From: an uncultured Saprospiraceae bacterium | Lineage (GTDB): Bacteria > Bacteroidota > Bacteroidia > Chitinophagales > Saprospiraceae | NCBI GenBank assembly: GCA_937926205.1 | Contig: CALEYL010000070.1 | Coordinates: forward strand, 62,001 to 126,000 | Reading direction: 5' to 3' | Length of the DNA: 64,000 bases | Shown here: piece by piece, positions 27,600 to 37,059 of the stretch | How positions within the stretch are numbered: position 1 is the first letter of the stretch | Layout: each line of letters opens with the position of its first letter | The notes under the pieces: model-generated | Seen by the model: the letters and a program-made list of their open reading frames with translations, nothing else | The model's database searches: none | What the model was told of the DNA's origin: nothing | Position numbers and translations under genes: made by a program

Positions 27600-28301
27600 A
27601 TGAAATATCAAACCATCATCTCTTCATTCCTTTTCCTGACAATCGCTTGCGCCGGTTTCGGACAACAAGCTTTTTCTACGAGGGAATACTTTCCCAATCA
27701 ATTGGGCGATTCGCTGCAGTTTGCCAATGCGCTGGGCGAAAAATTGCCGCCTTATGTGCTGGCATGGCCCAAAAAGGAGGCTTTTAAAAGCGATACTTTG
27801 CTGCAGCGCACGGAAAGCACCGGCGAGTCGCGACTGGAAGCTTACCTGCCCGGAAAAGGGCTTGCCGTATATAAAATGGATTTGAAAGAAGGCCAGGAAA
27901 TCATCCTCGAACGCCCGGTCATTCTCATTCCGGACACCGTGCGGCAATGGCAGACTTACAAAGATGCTGCGCCTTATGCCATTGCCGAAAATGGCGTAAA
28001 AAAAGGCAGCGGCATGTTCAGTTTTGAAGTCAAAGTAGAGGGCGCGGATTCTGCCAAAACGCCTTTGTTCAACTTCAGCGAGTGTCTGGTCATCCACACC
28101 GTTGCCGAACGAAAAGATGGCGTTACAGGAAGCGTTCGCGGCTACAAACTCAAAGAATGGTATGCTAAAGGCGCGGGGTTAGTCAAAGTCGTGGGCGAAG
28201 CTTACTGGCTGAATCCGCAGGGCAAACCCGTTAAAGCGCCTGCCAGAATCGCCGCCATGCTGGAACGGGCGTTGGTAGATGGGGAGGAGATTGGGAAGTA
28301 G
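27600..28301 (+). CDS. Secreted protein of unknown function
   Basis: The 233-residue product has a signal peptide (MKYQTIISSFLFLTIACAGFGQ) and otherwise soluble sequence. I recognise no domain. The middle and C-terminal parts alternate short hydrophobic strands, which suggests a beta-rich fold (GSGMFSFEVKVEG, FNFSECLVIHTV, YAKGAGLVKVVGEAYWL). The segment EWYAKGAGLVK resembles the ending of bacterial proteins in which a counted quantity such as a payment, dose or text property is rendered, but that is not evidence of function. It is convergent with the VWA gene. Confidence 0.65.
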   Translation: MKYQTIISSFLFLTIACAGFGQQAFSTREYFPNQLGDSLQFANALGEKLPPYVLAWPKKEAFKSDTLLQRTESTGESRLEAYLPGKGLAVYKMDLKEGQEIILERPVILIPDTVRQWQTYKDAAPYAIAENGVKKGSGMFSFEVKVEGADSAKTPLFNFSECLVIHTVAERKDGVTGSVRGYKLKEWYAKGAGLVKVVGEAYWLNPQGKPVKAPARIAAMLERALVDGEEIGK

Positions 28302-28327
28302 CCCCCCAGCCCCCGAAGGGGGAAAGC

Positions 28328-28531
28328 ATTTGATGATTTGAAAACCCCGCTTGGGCGGGACAAGTTTTGATGATTTGATAATGCTGGCGCGACTCCGGCG
28401 AGAATGAATTTGGTGATTTGGTGATTTGAAAATTTGATGATGATCGGACGCCATGGACAACAATGTCAATCCTTGGAATTTCGCAAATCTTCAAATCTTC
28501 AAATCACCTAATTTTCAAATCTTCAAATTAT
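28328..28531. repeat. PE-4 inverted TTTGA/TCAAA repeat spacer
   Basis: The left half has repeated TTTGATGATTTGA and GGTGATTTGA words; the right half has the reverse words (CTTCAAATCTTCAAATC, TTTTCAAATCTTCAAATT). Together they form a large imperfect inverted arrangement in the convergent spacer. Two short GC hairpins (CCCCCGAAGGGGG at about 28311 and CCCGCTTGGGCGGG at about 28345) are embedded in the left side. Confidence 0.6.
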
Positions 28532-28533
28532 CC

Positions 28534-30450
28534 TCACTCCTTTCCTGCCAGTTCCGGATCGGCCATAGCCCTGGCGTTTTCCAGCAGCTGAATCATTTCC
28601 CGGCGGTAGCCGTTTGGATCTTTGCCCTGGCCATTTTTCGCCAATTTGAGGGCCTGAACATAGGTTGCATTGCCTCTCAATTCTGATTTGCGCAGCAGCA
28701 TCCCAAATTCCGCCACAGCGGCCGACCAGCGGAAATTATCGCCTGTTTCGTTGACTTTCAGGGGCTTATCCAATACTGGTTTTTCGATGAGCTGGCTTTT
28801 GCTGCCTTCCGGCTGCTTGTAGCGGAGTTTGATGTTGACGATTTCATTGCTGGGTACAATAGTCACTTTTTTGTCGTCCTGCTCCTTTTGGTATTTCAGG
28901 TCGTCTACGCTTGCGATGAGGCTGGTTTTGACGCCTACCGGAATAATTTCGTAAAGGGCAGTTACGGTGTGTCCGGAACCTAATTCGCCTGCGTCTTTTT
29001 TATCGTCGTTAAAATCCTCTTTGTTCAGCATCCTGTTTTCGTAGCCGATGAGGCGGTAGCCCTGCACTTTGGCGGGGTTGAATTCAATTTGGAGCTTCAC
29101 GTCTTTAGCGATGGTGAACAGGGTGCCGCCAAATTCGTTCACCAGCACTTTGCGCGCTTCGCTCATGTTGTCGATGTAAGCGTGGTTGCCATTGCCTTTG
29201 TCAGCCAATTGCTGCATTTTGCTGTCTTTGTAATTGCCCATGCCAAAGCCAAGAACCGTCAGAAAAACGCCGCTTTCCCTTTCTTTTTCAATCAATTTCA
29301 CCATCGCTTCGTCGCTGCTGGCGCCCACATTAAAATCGCCGTCTGTTGCCAGAATCACGCGGTTGTTGCCGCCTTTTACAAACTGTTCCCGCGCCGTTTT
29401 ATAGGCCAGCTCGATGCCTGCACCGCCTGCTGTGGAACCGCCTGCACTCAATTTATCCAGCGCTTCCTTGATCTTTTGTTTATCTGTACCGTCGGTTGGC
29501 GACAGCACCAGGCCGGCTGCTCCGGCATAAACCACTATGGAAACTTTGTCTTTCGGACGCAGCTGGTCTACCAATAGTTTGAAAGCCGATTGCAGCAGAG
29601 GTAGTTTGTTTGGCGCGTTCATGCTTCCGGAAACATCAATCAGAAAAACCAGATTAGATGCGGGCAGGGTTTCAGTCGAAACTTTTTTGCCTTGCAGGCC
29701 GATGTGCAGTAAGCGGTGTTCCGGCTGCCAGGGACATTCCGACAACTCAGTAACAACTTCAAATGGATGGTCACCCTTAGGTTGCGGGTAGTCGTAGTCA
29801 AAATAGTTGATCATCTCTTCAATGCGGACAGCGTCGGCCGGCGGCATCTGACCGAGGTTCAAAAAGCGGCGTACGTTGCTGTAGGAAGCCGCATCCACAT
29901 CTATGGAAAAAGTAGACAAGGGAATTTGAAGCGCGGGCTGGAATTTATTCTCCTGAATGGCGGCATAATCCTCCGTGTTGGGGTCAACCGGATAAGGCTC
30001 AGGGTACGGACGTCCCGGCATGCTTGCCGGAGGAGCAGACTGGTAGGAATAAGCGATATCCATTTTAGCCCTGGATTTCATCTCCATTTCCCTTCGTTCG
30101 GGCTTAGCCGTCGGGTGACTGATGACCACTTCATCCAGTTGCATCGCTGCAGGCTTTAATGTAAATGTATTGGCTTTCCCCGAGCAGGCTTTTACCTCCA
30201 GCGTTTCATAACCAATGTATGAAAAGACTAAGGTCGCACAGGATTTGGGCGCTGTAATGGAAAAGCGGCCATCAACATCGGTCAAAACACCGGTACTCGT
30301 CCCCTTAAGAAGCACACTGGCGCCAATCAGTCCATTTCCCACTTCATCTTTCACGATGCCTTCTATCTTGAAATCGGCAACATGGGCCATTCTCCAGGCC
30401 GGTAAAGCAAGGGCAGCTGTAAATAACAGCCAAAGCATTTTCTTCATCAT
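28534..30450 (-). CDS. VWA-domain protein with carboxypeptidase-like N-terminal domain (YfbK-like)
   Basis: The 638-residue protein has a signal peptide (about 1-24), a carboxypeptidase regulatory-like beta domain (IEGIVKDEVGNGLIGASVLLKG; TDVDGRFSI; IGYETLEV), a linker, and a YfbK-type von Willebrand factor A core. The VWA region begins with TFSIDVDAASYSNVRRFL. Its MIDAS motif reads FLIDVSGSMN, and the second metal loop is ILATDGDFNVG. A DUF3520-type C-terminal domain follows. The family is thought to mediate metal-dependent protein contacts at the envelope; the exact role is unknown. It is divergent from the ECF sigma gene, a pairing that suggests regulation by that sigma factor. Confidence 0.87.
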   Translation of the reverse strand: MMKKMLWLLFTAALALPAWRMAHVADFKIEGIVKDEVGNGLIGASVLLKGTSTGVLTDVDGRFSITAPKSCATLVFSYIGYETLEVKACSGKANTFTLKPAAMQLDEVVISHPTAKPERREMEMKSRAKMDIAYSYQSAPPASMPGRPYPEPYPVDPNTEDYAAIQENKFQPALQIPLSTFSIDVDAASYSNVRRFLNLGQMPPADAVRIEEMINYFDYDYPQPKGDHPFEVVTELSECPWQPEHRLLHIGLQGKKVSTETLPASNLVFLIDVSGSMNAPNKLPLLQSAFKLLVDQLRPKDKVSIVVYAGAAGLVLSPTDGTDKQKIKEALDKLSAGGSTAGGAGIELAYKTAREQFVKGGNNRVILATDGDFNVGASSDEAMVKLIEKERESGVFLTVLGFGMGNYKDSKMQQLADKGNGNHAYIDNMSEARKVLVNEFGGTLFTIAKDVKLQIEFNPAKVQGYRLIGYENRMLNKEDFNDDKKDAGELGSGHTVTALYEIIPVGVKTSLIASVDDLKYQKEQDDKKVTIVPSNEIVNIKLRYKQPEGSKSQLIEKPVLDKPLKVNETGDNFRWSAAVAEFGMLLRKSELRGNATYVQALKLAKNGQGKDPNGYRREMIQLLENARAMADPELAGKE

Positions 30451-30519
30451 GGTAATTCAATTTTCTCTTTAGATGCGCCGTCGAATCGGATTACACAAAT
30501 CGCAGTAAATTTTTTTTCC

Positions 30520-30526
30520 TACTTTG
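30520..30526 (+). promoter_or_regulatory. Possible -7 element for the sigma factor gene
   Basis: TACTTTG is one base shorter than TAnnTTTG but is well placed, 18 bases before the ATG at 30545. It supports that ATG over the TTG at 30524, which would lie inside the promoter. Confidence 0.35.
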
Positions 30527-30544
30527 CATCTTCCAAAGCAAGGC

Positions 30545-31129
30545 ATGGCACTATTGCGCATTTTCAGAAAACAAACGCCGGAGCAAAGCGACCGGGAATT
30601 GCTGGAGTTATACCGCTCCAGCGACCAGAATGCGTATTTGGGGCAACTGTATGAGCGTTATCTTGAGCTGGCCTATGGTATTTGTCTGAAATACCTGCAA
30701 GACGAACAGGCAGCAGAAGATGCGGTGATGGGCGTATTTGAGGAATTGCTGACAAAAGTCAAACAACACGACATACGGGAATTTGATAAATGGCTGCACT
30801 CGGTGTTGCGCAATTATTGCCTGATGCAATTGCGGCGCAACGGCCGGCAGAAAACCGAAAGTTTTGACCCTGCTTTTATGCAATCGGCCGAAATAGAGCA
30901 TCCTATACCCGACACAGACATTGAAGAAGACGAAGCTGCTTTACGTGCGTGCATTGAACAACTGCCCGCTCAACAAAAACAGTGCGTTTCGATGTTTTAT
31001 ATGGATGGGCATTCTTACAAAGAAATTGCAGATGCCCTGCAGGAAGATTTGGGCAAAGTGCGCTCCAATATTCAAAACGGGCGACGAAATTTGAAGATTT
31101 GTGTGGAGGGGAAGAGAAGGTTGATTTGA
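30545..31129 (+). CDS. ECF-type RNA polymerase sigma factor
   Basis: From ATG 30545 the protein has 194 residues. Region 2 spans about 25-95 (YERYLELAYGICLKYLQDEQAAEDAVM; FDKWLHSVLRNYCLMQLRR). Region 4 spans about 135-185 (LPAQQKQCVSMFYMDGHSYKEIADAL, then a helix with GKVRSNIQNGRRNLK). Length and spacing are typical of Bacteroidota ECF sigma factors. It is followed 34 bases later by a membrane protein with an anti-sigma-like layout, which should hold it inactive until an envelope signal arrives. Confidence 0.9.
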   Translation: MALLRIFRKQTPEQSDRELLELYRSSDQNAYLGQLYERYLELAYGICLKYLQDEQAAEDAVMGVFEELLTKVKQHDIREFDKWLHSVLRNYCLMQLRRNGRQKTESFDPAFMQSAEIEHPIPDTDIEEDEAALRACIEQLPAQQKQCVSMFYMDGHSYKEIADALQEDLGKVRSNIQNGRRNLKICVEGKRRLI

Positions 31130-31160
31130 AAATTTGATAATGTGATAATTTGATAATGTG
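31126..31160. repeat. PE-4-type TTTGA repeats between sigma and anti-sigma genes
   Basis: Four near-repeats (GATTTGAAAATTTGATAATGTG style) fill the short spacer and overlap the sigma stop codon. They belong to the same word family as the convergent spacers at 28.3 and 61.6 kb. Confidence 0.45.
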
Positions 31161-31163
31161 AAA

Positions 31164-32507
31164 ATGCTGACGGTACTTCGGCGATGGTTAAACGGGGAGG
31201 CGCGGGCTTCAGATGAACGCGCGCTGGATGCTGCTGCCCGTAAGGATCCTTTTGTTGCAGACGCAATGGAGGGTTACCGGGCATTTGCCGATGCTAACCA
31301 CGAAGCGCGTTTGAATAAACTGCGTGCCCGAATACAGGAGCGTAGCGGGCAAAAACGACGGGGTATCGTATATCTACTGCCCCGGGCAGTGGCCATCGCC
31401 GCATCGGTGCTGCTGCTGGCAGGCATGGGCTGGTGGCTTCTCCGGGAGCCCGCCGCTGAAAGCCAACAGCTCAGCAATAATGAGATCCAACCGGCTTCTG
31501 AACCAGGTGATACAGGCACAAATCAGGCGATCGCCCAATTGGAGCGAGAGGCTCCGGTTGTCAACGATGCACCAGGCCCTGCCCAACCTCCTGCTTCCGC
31601 ACTTTACCGCTACAACCGCCGTTCCAAAGAACTGGATGTGGTGCCTGTGGAAGCGGAACAGCTTGCCCTAAACGAATTGGACAATTTTTCAACAGATGAT
31701 AAGATAGCCGCAGCGGAAGAAGCCGTTGCCAAACCCGAAGCAGCCCAAAAAGCCGTAGCCTCAGATGCCTCAGCAGGCGGTGTTCGGGCGCAAACTGAAG
31801 ACGCGCTATCCTACCAACCCGCGACAAAAAGTACCGCTCCGGCAGCCCCGGGAAATCCCGCCCGCGGAGAAGCCAGAAAAGACGTGGCAGCCGATGCAGC
31901 CAAAACCGCAAAGGAAAAACAAAACAGCCTGCGCAACCTCTATGGCCGGGTTACAGATCCCCAGGGCGAGCCGATCATCGGCGCCAATGTTCTGATAGAA
32001 GGCACCAACCGCGGGGTCTCGACAGATTTCGAGGGTAATTTTAACCTGCCCCTTTCCGGGGATGAAAAACAACTTGTTGTTCAATACACCGGGTATGAAA
32101 CGCTAAAGACGCCGATAAAAGCACAGGGCCCGATGAATGTGACCCTTCATGAAAATGCCGTGGCCTTAGATGAAGTGGTGGTTTCTTCCTTTTCAAAAAA
32201 GAAATCAGAAGCAAAGACCTCCCGTATAGTCCCCACTGCTGCGCCGGTGTCCGGCACGGAAGCTTATCAGGAATACCTTGCTCAAAATCTGCGCTACCCA
32301 GCTGCTGCCCGCGACAAAGCGATTCAGGGAGTGGTAAGATTGCGTTTTACAGTCAATAAAAATGGCAAATTGTCTAATTTTAAGGTGGTCCAATCGCTGG
32401 GCTACGGTTGCGACGAAGAAGCCATTAGACTCATCAAAGAAGGTCCAGCCTGGAAAATCAATGGCGATGCCCGGAAGGTGGAGGTGGACTGGGAGATCCA
32501 ATTTTAA
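31164..32507 (+). CDS. Anti-sigma-like membrane protein combining carboxypeptidase-like and TonB C-terminal domains
   Basis: The 447-residue protein has a cytoplasmic N-terminus (about 1-65) rich in charged helices, as in anti-sigma factors, and one membrane helix (about 72-93, AVAIAASVLLLAGMGWWLL). A long Ala/Pro/Glu-rich periplasmic linker follows. Next is a carboxypeptidase regulatory-like domain (YGRVTDPQGEPIIGANVLIEG) with a DEVVVSSF-type ending as in TonB-dependent receptors. The end is a TonB C-terminal domain (YPAAARDKAIQGVVRLRFTV; CDEEAIRLIKEGPAWKI). I infer that envelope sensing and sigma control are combined in one chain. The frame also allows a GTG at 31158. It directly follows the ECF sigma gene. 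Confidence 0.82.
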   Translation: MLTVLRRWLNGEARASDERALDAAARKDPFVADAMEGYRAFADANHEARLNKLRARIQERSGQKRRGIVYLLPRAVAIAASVLLLAGMGWWLLREPAAESQQLSNNEIQPASEPGDTGTNQAIAQLEREAPVVNDAPGPAQPPASALYRYNRRSKELDVVPVEAEQLALNELDNFSTDDKIAAAEEAVAKPEAAQKAVASDASAGGVRAQTEDALSYQPATKSTAPAAPGNPARGEARKDVAADAAKTAKEKQNSLRNLYGRVTDPQGEPIIGANVLIEGTNRGVSTDFEGNFNLPLSGDEKQLVVQYTGYETLKTPIKAQGPMNVTLHENAVALDEVVVSSFSKKKSEAKTSRIVPTAAPVSGTEAYQEYLAQNLRYPAAARDKAIQGVVRLRFTVNKNGKLSNFKVVQSLGYGCDEEAIRLIKEGPAWKINGDARKVEVDWEIQF

Positions 32508-32509
32508 TG

Positions 32510-32829
32510 AGTTGGCAGTAATTCAGTTGGCAGTTGGCAGGAGGGAGCGTGCGAAGGATTGGGATTTTTGCTCCACATTCGGCTGTTTGCAAAGTGAAAG
32601 TTGGCAGCATTACTCGAAAGGCGACCAATATATCAATAAATACAAATAACTATATATCAATTAATTAATCGACTGAATTTTTGAATTTGCAAACTCGACT
32701 ATGTGCTCGATTTGCAACCAGGATCACGCTTGTAAAATGTACCTGCCAACTGCCAACTAAATCAATGACTTCCATTCCCATCCTGAGCAATACGCATCCT
32801 GCCAACTGCCAACTGAATTACTGCCAACT
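32510..32829. repeat. PE-2 intergenic element with perfect 33-bp terminal inverted repeats, 320 bp
   Basis: The first 33 bases (32510-32542, starting AGTTGGCAGTAATTCAG) are the exact reverse complement of the last 33 (32797-32829). The element fills the convergent spacer, starting 3 bases after the upstream stop and ending 13 bases before the efflux gene stop. The part to about 32610 and the piece near 32730-32757 align with the 132-bp copy at 10082; the AT-rich middle (32630-32700) looks inserted. It encodes no protein. Confidence 0.8.
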
Positions 32830-32841
32830 ATCAACCTGCTC

Positions 32842-35800
32842 CTACCCTGCCACAACGGCATCCTCTTTTTCCACTTCCGGTTCTTCCGTCAAATCCACCA
32901 GGAAATTTGCCTTTTTAGAAGACATATAACTGTAGATGGCCGGAATGACATATAGGGTCAGTATCGTAGAAAACACCATGCCACCGATTACGGCAATCCC
33001 CATGGATACACGGCTTTCAGAGCCTGCGCCCAGTGACAAGGCAATCGGCAATACACCCAAAATGGTGGAAAGGCTGGTCATGAGAATGGGCCGGAACCGC
33101 GAAACGGCTGCGTCCCTGATGGCGTCGAATCGGTCGAGCCCCTGCTCTTTTCGCTGGTTGGCAAATTCGACGATGAGGATGCCGTTTTTAGCCACCAGAC
33201 CAATGAGCATGATGATGCCGATCTGGCTGAAAATATTGAGGGTCTGGTCGGTGAGGTAAAGCGAGCCTACCGCACCTGCCAAAGCCAAAGGCACCGTAAA
33301 CATGATGATGAACGGGTCGCGGAAGCTTTCAAACTGAGCTGCCAGCACCAGATAAATGAGAATCAGAGCCAGCGTAAAAGCAAACAGGAGGCTGGAAGAA
33401 CTCTCCCTGAAATCTTTGGAAGCGCCCGCCAGCGCTGTCTGGAAAGAATCGTCGAGCACACGGTCGGCAATGCCCTCCATGACTTCAATACCCGCGTCAA
33501 TGGTTTTTCCTTTTGCCAATCCGGCGCTGATCGTGGCGGAAACGAAGCGGTTGTAGCGGTAAATAGACGGCGGGGTCGTTTGCTCTTCCAGTTTTACAAT
33601 ATTGTCTAACTGGATCAACTCGCCCCGTGTATTGCGCACATACAGGGAACTAACATTGACAGGTTCGTTGCGTTTTTCACGTTCTATTTGCCCGATGACC
33701 TGGTATTGCTTGCCGTTCATCAGAAAATAGCCAAAGCGCTGGCCGCTCAGGCCCAACTGCAGCACCTGTGCCACATCGAGTACCGAAACGCCAAGGTCTT
33801 TGGCTTTTTGCCGGTCAATTTCGATGCGCAACTCCGGTTTGTTGAATTTCAGGTCAACATCCACAATGCTGAAAGTCGAATCTTTCTGGGCTTCTTCCAG
33901 AAATTTGGGCACCACTTCTTTCAGTTTTGGAAAATTCGGCGCCTGCAGCACAAACTGCACCGGCAATCCGCTGCGCCGGTCTCCAATGGAAGGTTCCTGT
34001 GACACAAAAGTGCGCGCGCCTGTCAGCGATTTTAATTTAGGCATAAGTGCATCCAGAATTTCTGTCTGGCTGCGTTCGCGTTCAGACCTGTCTTTCAGAA
34101 TGATGGTCATGTTGCCCGTATTGACAGAAGAAGATGCCCCAAAGCCGGGTGAAGTCACCGTTACAATCCCCGCTCTTTCGGGAATATTTTCCATGGTTAC
34201 CTCTGCCAGTTTGTTCATGTAATTTTCCATGTACTCGAAGGTCGCCCCTTCAGCAGCGGTGATGTTGCCGCGCATCCGGCCGCGGTCTTCAAGAGGCGCC
34301 AGTTCACTGGGCAATTTTCCACCCAATGAAAAAATCATCCAGCCGGAAATGGCCATGATCACCAGCGCCATCCAGCGCCAGCGCAGGAAAGCGTTCAGCG
34401 AGCGCCGATAACCTTCGATCAGCCAAATGAAAAAAGGTTCGGTTTTTCGGTAAAACCAGGAATGGTGTTCGTGCTTTTTCAGCAGCCTTGACGACAACAT
34501 GGGCGTCAATGTCAGGGCCACAAAAGCCGAGATGAGCACCGCGCCGGCGATGACAATGCCAAACTCCCGGAACAAACGCCCGGTAAGGCCCTGAAGGAAA
34601 ATGACCGGCAGGAAAACTGCCGCCAGTACCACAGTTGTCGCAACGACGGCGAAGAAAATTTCCCGTGAGCCCTTGAGTGCAGCCTGAAGGGGCGGCATCC
34701 CATCTTCTATTTTTGCGTAAATGTTTTCCAGCACCACAATGGCGTCGTCCACCACCAGACCAATGGCCAGCACAATCCCCAGCAAAGTCAGTACGTTGAT
34801 GGAAAAACCGGCGACGTACATGATGAAAAATGCGCCGATCAACGAAATGGGAATGGCCAGAACGGGGATGATCGTCGAACGCCAGTCGCGCAGGAAAAGG
34901 AAAATGATGAACACCACCAGCAAAAAGGCGATGTAAATGGTTTCCTGCACTTCGAATATGGAAGCACGGATGAATTTGGTAACGTCGAAACCCACCAGCA
35001 CTTCAATATCGTCCGGCAGGTTCTTTTTGATTTGTTCCAGACGGCGGTATACCTCGTCGGCTATTTCTATGTAATTGGTGCCCGGCTGCGGAATGATGGC
35101 ATTGCCCACCATCGGGACGTTGTCGCGCTTCAGTACCGTGCGCAGGTTTTCAGGCCCCAGTTCGGCAAACCCGATGTCGCGGAAGCGCACAATTTTGCCG
35201 TCGCTTTCTTTGATGATGAGGTCATTAAATTCATCGGCAGTAGAAATCTGCCCCATCGTACGCACGGTCAGTTCCGTATTGGCGCCTTCTACGCTGCCGG
35301 AGGGCAGTTCCACATTTTCGCGTTCAAGCGCTGCGCGCACATCCAGCGGCACAAGACCGTAAGCCGCCATTTTATCCGGGTCAATCCAGAGGCGCATCGC
35401 GTATCGCCGCTCTCCCCAAATGCGCACTTCGCTGACGCCATTGATGGTTTGAAAACGCTCTTTGAAAACGTTTTCGGCAATTTCAGTCAACTCCAGCAGG
35501 TTGCGCTTGTTACTGCTGATCGTAAGGAAAACAATGGGTTGAGAATCGGCGTTGGCTTTGGTAACGATCGGGGGATCCACATCCCGGGGCAATTGCCGCA
35601 TCGCCTGGGATACTTTTTCGCGCACGTCATTGGCAGCGTCTTCCAGCGCTATTTCAAGATTGAATTCTACCGTAATGGTGCTGCGGCCTTCCCGGCTGGT
35701 GGAAGTCACCGAGCGGATACCGGCAATGCCATTGATGGCTTCTTCCAGCGGTTCTGTAATCTGCGATTCAATGACCTGGCCATTGGCGCCCGTGTAGTTG

Positions 35801-35949
35801 GTAGAAACGGTTACAATTGGGTTCTCCACGCTGGGATATTCCCGGATGCCCAGGGATTGCATACCGATGCCCCCAAAAAGTAGAATGACAATGGACAAAA
35901 CGCTGGCCAAAACCGGCCTCTGAATGCTGATGGAAGATAGGCTGGACAT
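32842..35949 (-). CDS. RND efflux transporter, inner-membrane permease subunit
   Basis: This 1035-residue protein matches the hydrophobe/amphiphile efflux family (AcrB/MexB-like). TM1 starts near residue 10, followed by a large periplasmic loop, a TM2-6 block (FLRDWRSTIIPVLAIPISLIGAF; VVDDAIVVLENI with the paired aspartates used for proton transfer), a second loop and a TM8-12 block (GLVAKNGILIVEFAN). It exports drugs, detergents or metabolites using the proton gradient. Its adaptor gene lies 18 bases upstream on the same strand. No TolC-like outer-membrane component is present in the window. Confidence 0.93.
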   Translation of the reverse strand: MSSLSSISIQRPVLASVLSIVILLFGGIGMQSLGIREYPSVENPIVTVSTNYTGANGQVIESQITEPLEEAINGIAGIRSVTSTSREGRSTITVEFNLEIALEDAANDVREKVSQAMRQLPRDVDPPIVTKANADSQPIVFLTISSNKRNLLELTEIAENVFKERFQTINGVSEVRIWGERRYAMRLWIDPDKMAAYGLVPLDVRAALERENVELPSGSVEGANTELTVRTMGQISTADEFNDLIIKESDGKIVRFRDIGFAELGPENLRTVLKRDNVPMVGNAIIPQPGTNYIEIADEVYRRLEQIKKNLPDDIEVLVGFDVTKFIRASIFEVQETIYIAFLLVVFIIFLFLRDWRSTIIPVLAIPISLIGAFFIMYVAGFSINVLTLLGIVLAIGLVVDDAIVVLENIYAKIEDGMPPLQAALKGSREIFFAVVATTVVLAAVFLPVIFLQGLTGRLFREFGIVIAGAVLISAFVALTLTPMLSSRLLKKHEHHSWFYRKTEPFFIWLIEGYRRSLNAFLRWRWMALVIMAISGWMIFSLGGKLPSELAPLEDRGRMRGNITAAEGATFEYMENYMNKLAEVTMENIPERAGIVTVTSPGFGASSSVNTGNMTIILKDRSERERSQTEILDALMPKLKSLTGARTFVSQEPSIGDRRSGLPVQFVLQAPNFPKLKEVVPKFLEEAQKDSTFSIVDVDLKFNKPELRIEIDRQKAKDLGVSVLDVAQVLQLGLSGQRFGYFLMNGKQYQVIGQIEREKRNEPVNVSSLYVRNTRGELIQLDNIVKLEEQTTPPSIYRYNRFVSATISAGLAKGKTIDAGIEVMEGIADRVLDDSFQTALAGASKDFRESSSSLLFAFTLALILIYLVLAAQFESFRDPFIIMFTVPLALAGAVGSLYLTDQTLNIFSQIGIIMLIGLVAKNGILIVEFANQRKEQGLDRFDAIRDAAVSRFRPILMTSLSTILGVLPIALSLGAGSESRVSMGIAVIGGMVFSTILTLYVIPAIYSYMSSKKANFLVDLTEEPEVEKEDAVVAG

Positions 35950-35967
35950 AGCAATTAGGATTTTAGG

Positions 35968-37059
35968 TCATTCAAACTCGGAGATCGTCACTTCTGCTCC
36001 CGGCTTAATCTGCTGAATGCCGGAAGTAATGACGGTGTCGCCGGCACTCAGACCACTGGTCACCTGGATGTAGGTATCCTGGCGCACACCGGTTTCAATC
36101 GTCGTGGCTTCAGCTTTTCCCGATTTGTACAAATAAACAATTTTGCCGTTCAATTCCGGTACGATGGCCTGTGTGGGGACCATAATGGCCTGGTCAAACT
36201 CAGAAAGATTGACCAGAATGTTGGCGAAAGCGCCCGGCAAAATCTGCCCTTTCGGATTGGGCGCGGAGGCTTTTAATTTCAGGGTTCGGGTATCGGCGTC
36301 AATATTGGGTTCTTTCGCCACCACGGTTGCCAGATATTGCTCGTCTGAACCGTCGAGGCGAAAACGGACGCGGGTGCCGCGGGTAATTTTGCGGCTGTAT
36401 TTTTCCGGCACCGAAAATTCGATGTTGATCGGGTTGATGCTTACCAACTCCACGATGGAGGAACCCGGTGAAAGGTAGGCGCCTTCGCTCACCTGGCGCA
36501 GTCCCAGCAAGCCTTCAAAAGGCGCGCGGATGGTTCGCTTTTCAATCTGCACCTTCAGCAGCGTCATTTGCGCTTTTACCTGATCAGCTTCAGCGCGGGC
36601 AATTTCGTATTCCTGGAGGCTCACCCCTTCTTTGGCGTAAAGACTTTGCAGGCGTTCTGCAATTTTTTGAGTCAGCTCTTTGCGCACCTGCAACTCGCGC
36701 ATTTGTGCCTGCAGTTCCTCGTTGTCGAGCTGCACGAGGGTTGCCCCTTTTTTCACCAGCATGCCTTCCGCAAAATTGATGGACGTGATTTTTCCGGCCA
36801 CTTCGCTGCTGATATTTACTTTTTCATTGGCCACCGTAGAGCCGTTGACGGAGATGTAATCCACCAGCTCTCCTGGTTTGATCCGCATGGCTTTTACCGG
36901 CACAGCAGCTGCCTGGGGAGGCGCTCCGCCGCTTGCAGGCGACCCTGCAACAGGACTCGTTTCATCCGAAAAATAACCGGATTGAAACAACCAGATTGCC
37001 GTAGCAAAAATCACTACAGCCAAAACTAAAGCGATGATTCTTGTATTCCGTTTGCTCAT
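35968..37059 (-). CDS. RND efflux periplasmic adaptor subunit
   Basis: The 363-residue membrane-fusion protein has one N-terminal membrane segment (RIIALVLAVVIFATAIWLF), a Pro/Ala-rich linker, and the lipoyl half-motifs typical of the family (ISSEVAGKITSINFAEGMLVKKGATLVQLD and TIRAPFEGLLGLRQVSEGAYLSPGSSIVEL). Between them lies a coiled-coil hairpin (LQAQMRELQVRKELTQKIAERLQ). A beta-barrel and membrane-proximal domain follow. It bridges the permease to an outer-membrane channel. It is the first gene of a two-gene operon with the permease. Confidence 0.92.
   Translation of the reverse strand: MSKRNTRIIALVLAVVIFATAIWLFQSGYFSDETSPVAGSPASGGAPPQAAAVPVKAMRIKPGELVDYISVNGSTVANEKVNISSEVAGKITSINFAEGMLVKKGATLVQLDNEELQAQMRELQVRKELTQKIAERLQSLYAKEGVSLQEYEIARAEADQVKAQMTLLKVQIEKRTIRAPFEGLLGLRQVSEGAYLSPGSSIVELVSINPINIEFSVPEKYSRKITRGTRVRFRLDGSDEQYLATVVAKEPNIDADTRTLKLKASAPNPKGQILPGAFANILVNLSEFDQAIMVPTQAIVPELNGKIVYLYKSGKAEATTIETGVRQDTYIQVTSGLSAGDTVITSGIQQIKPGAEVTISEFE

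Noticed and set aside
35032..35883. 283-codon open frame antisense to the RND permease
   Set aside because: Shadow of a conserved gene; no start context or recognisable domain.
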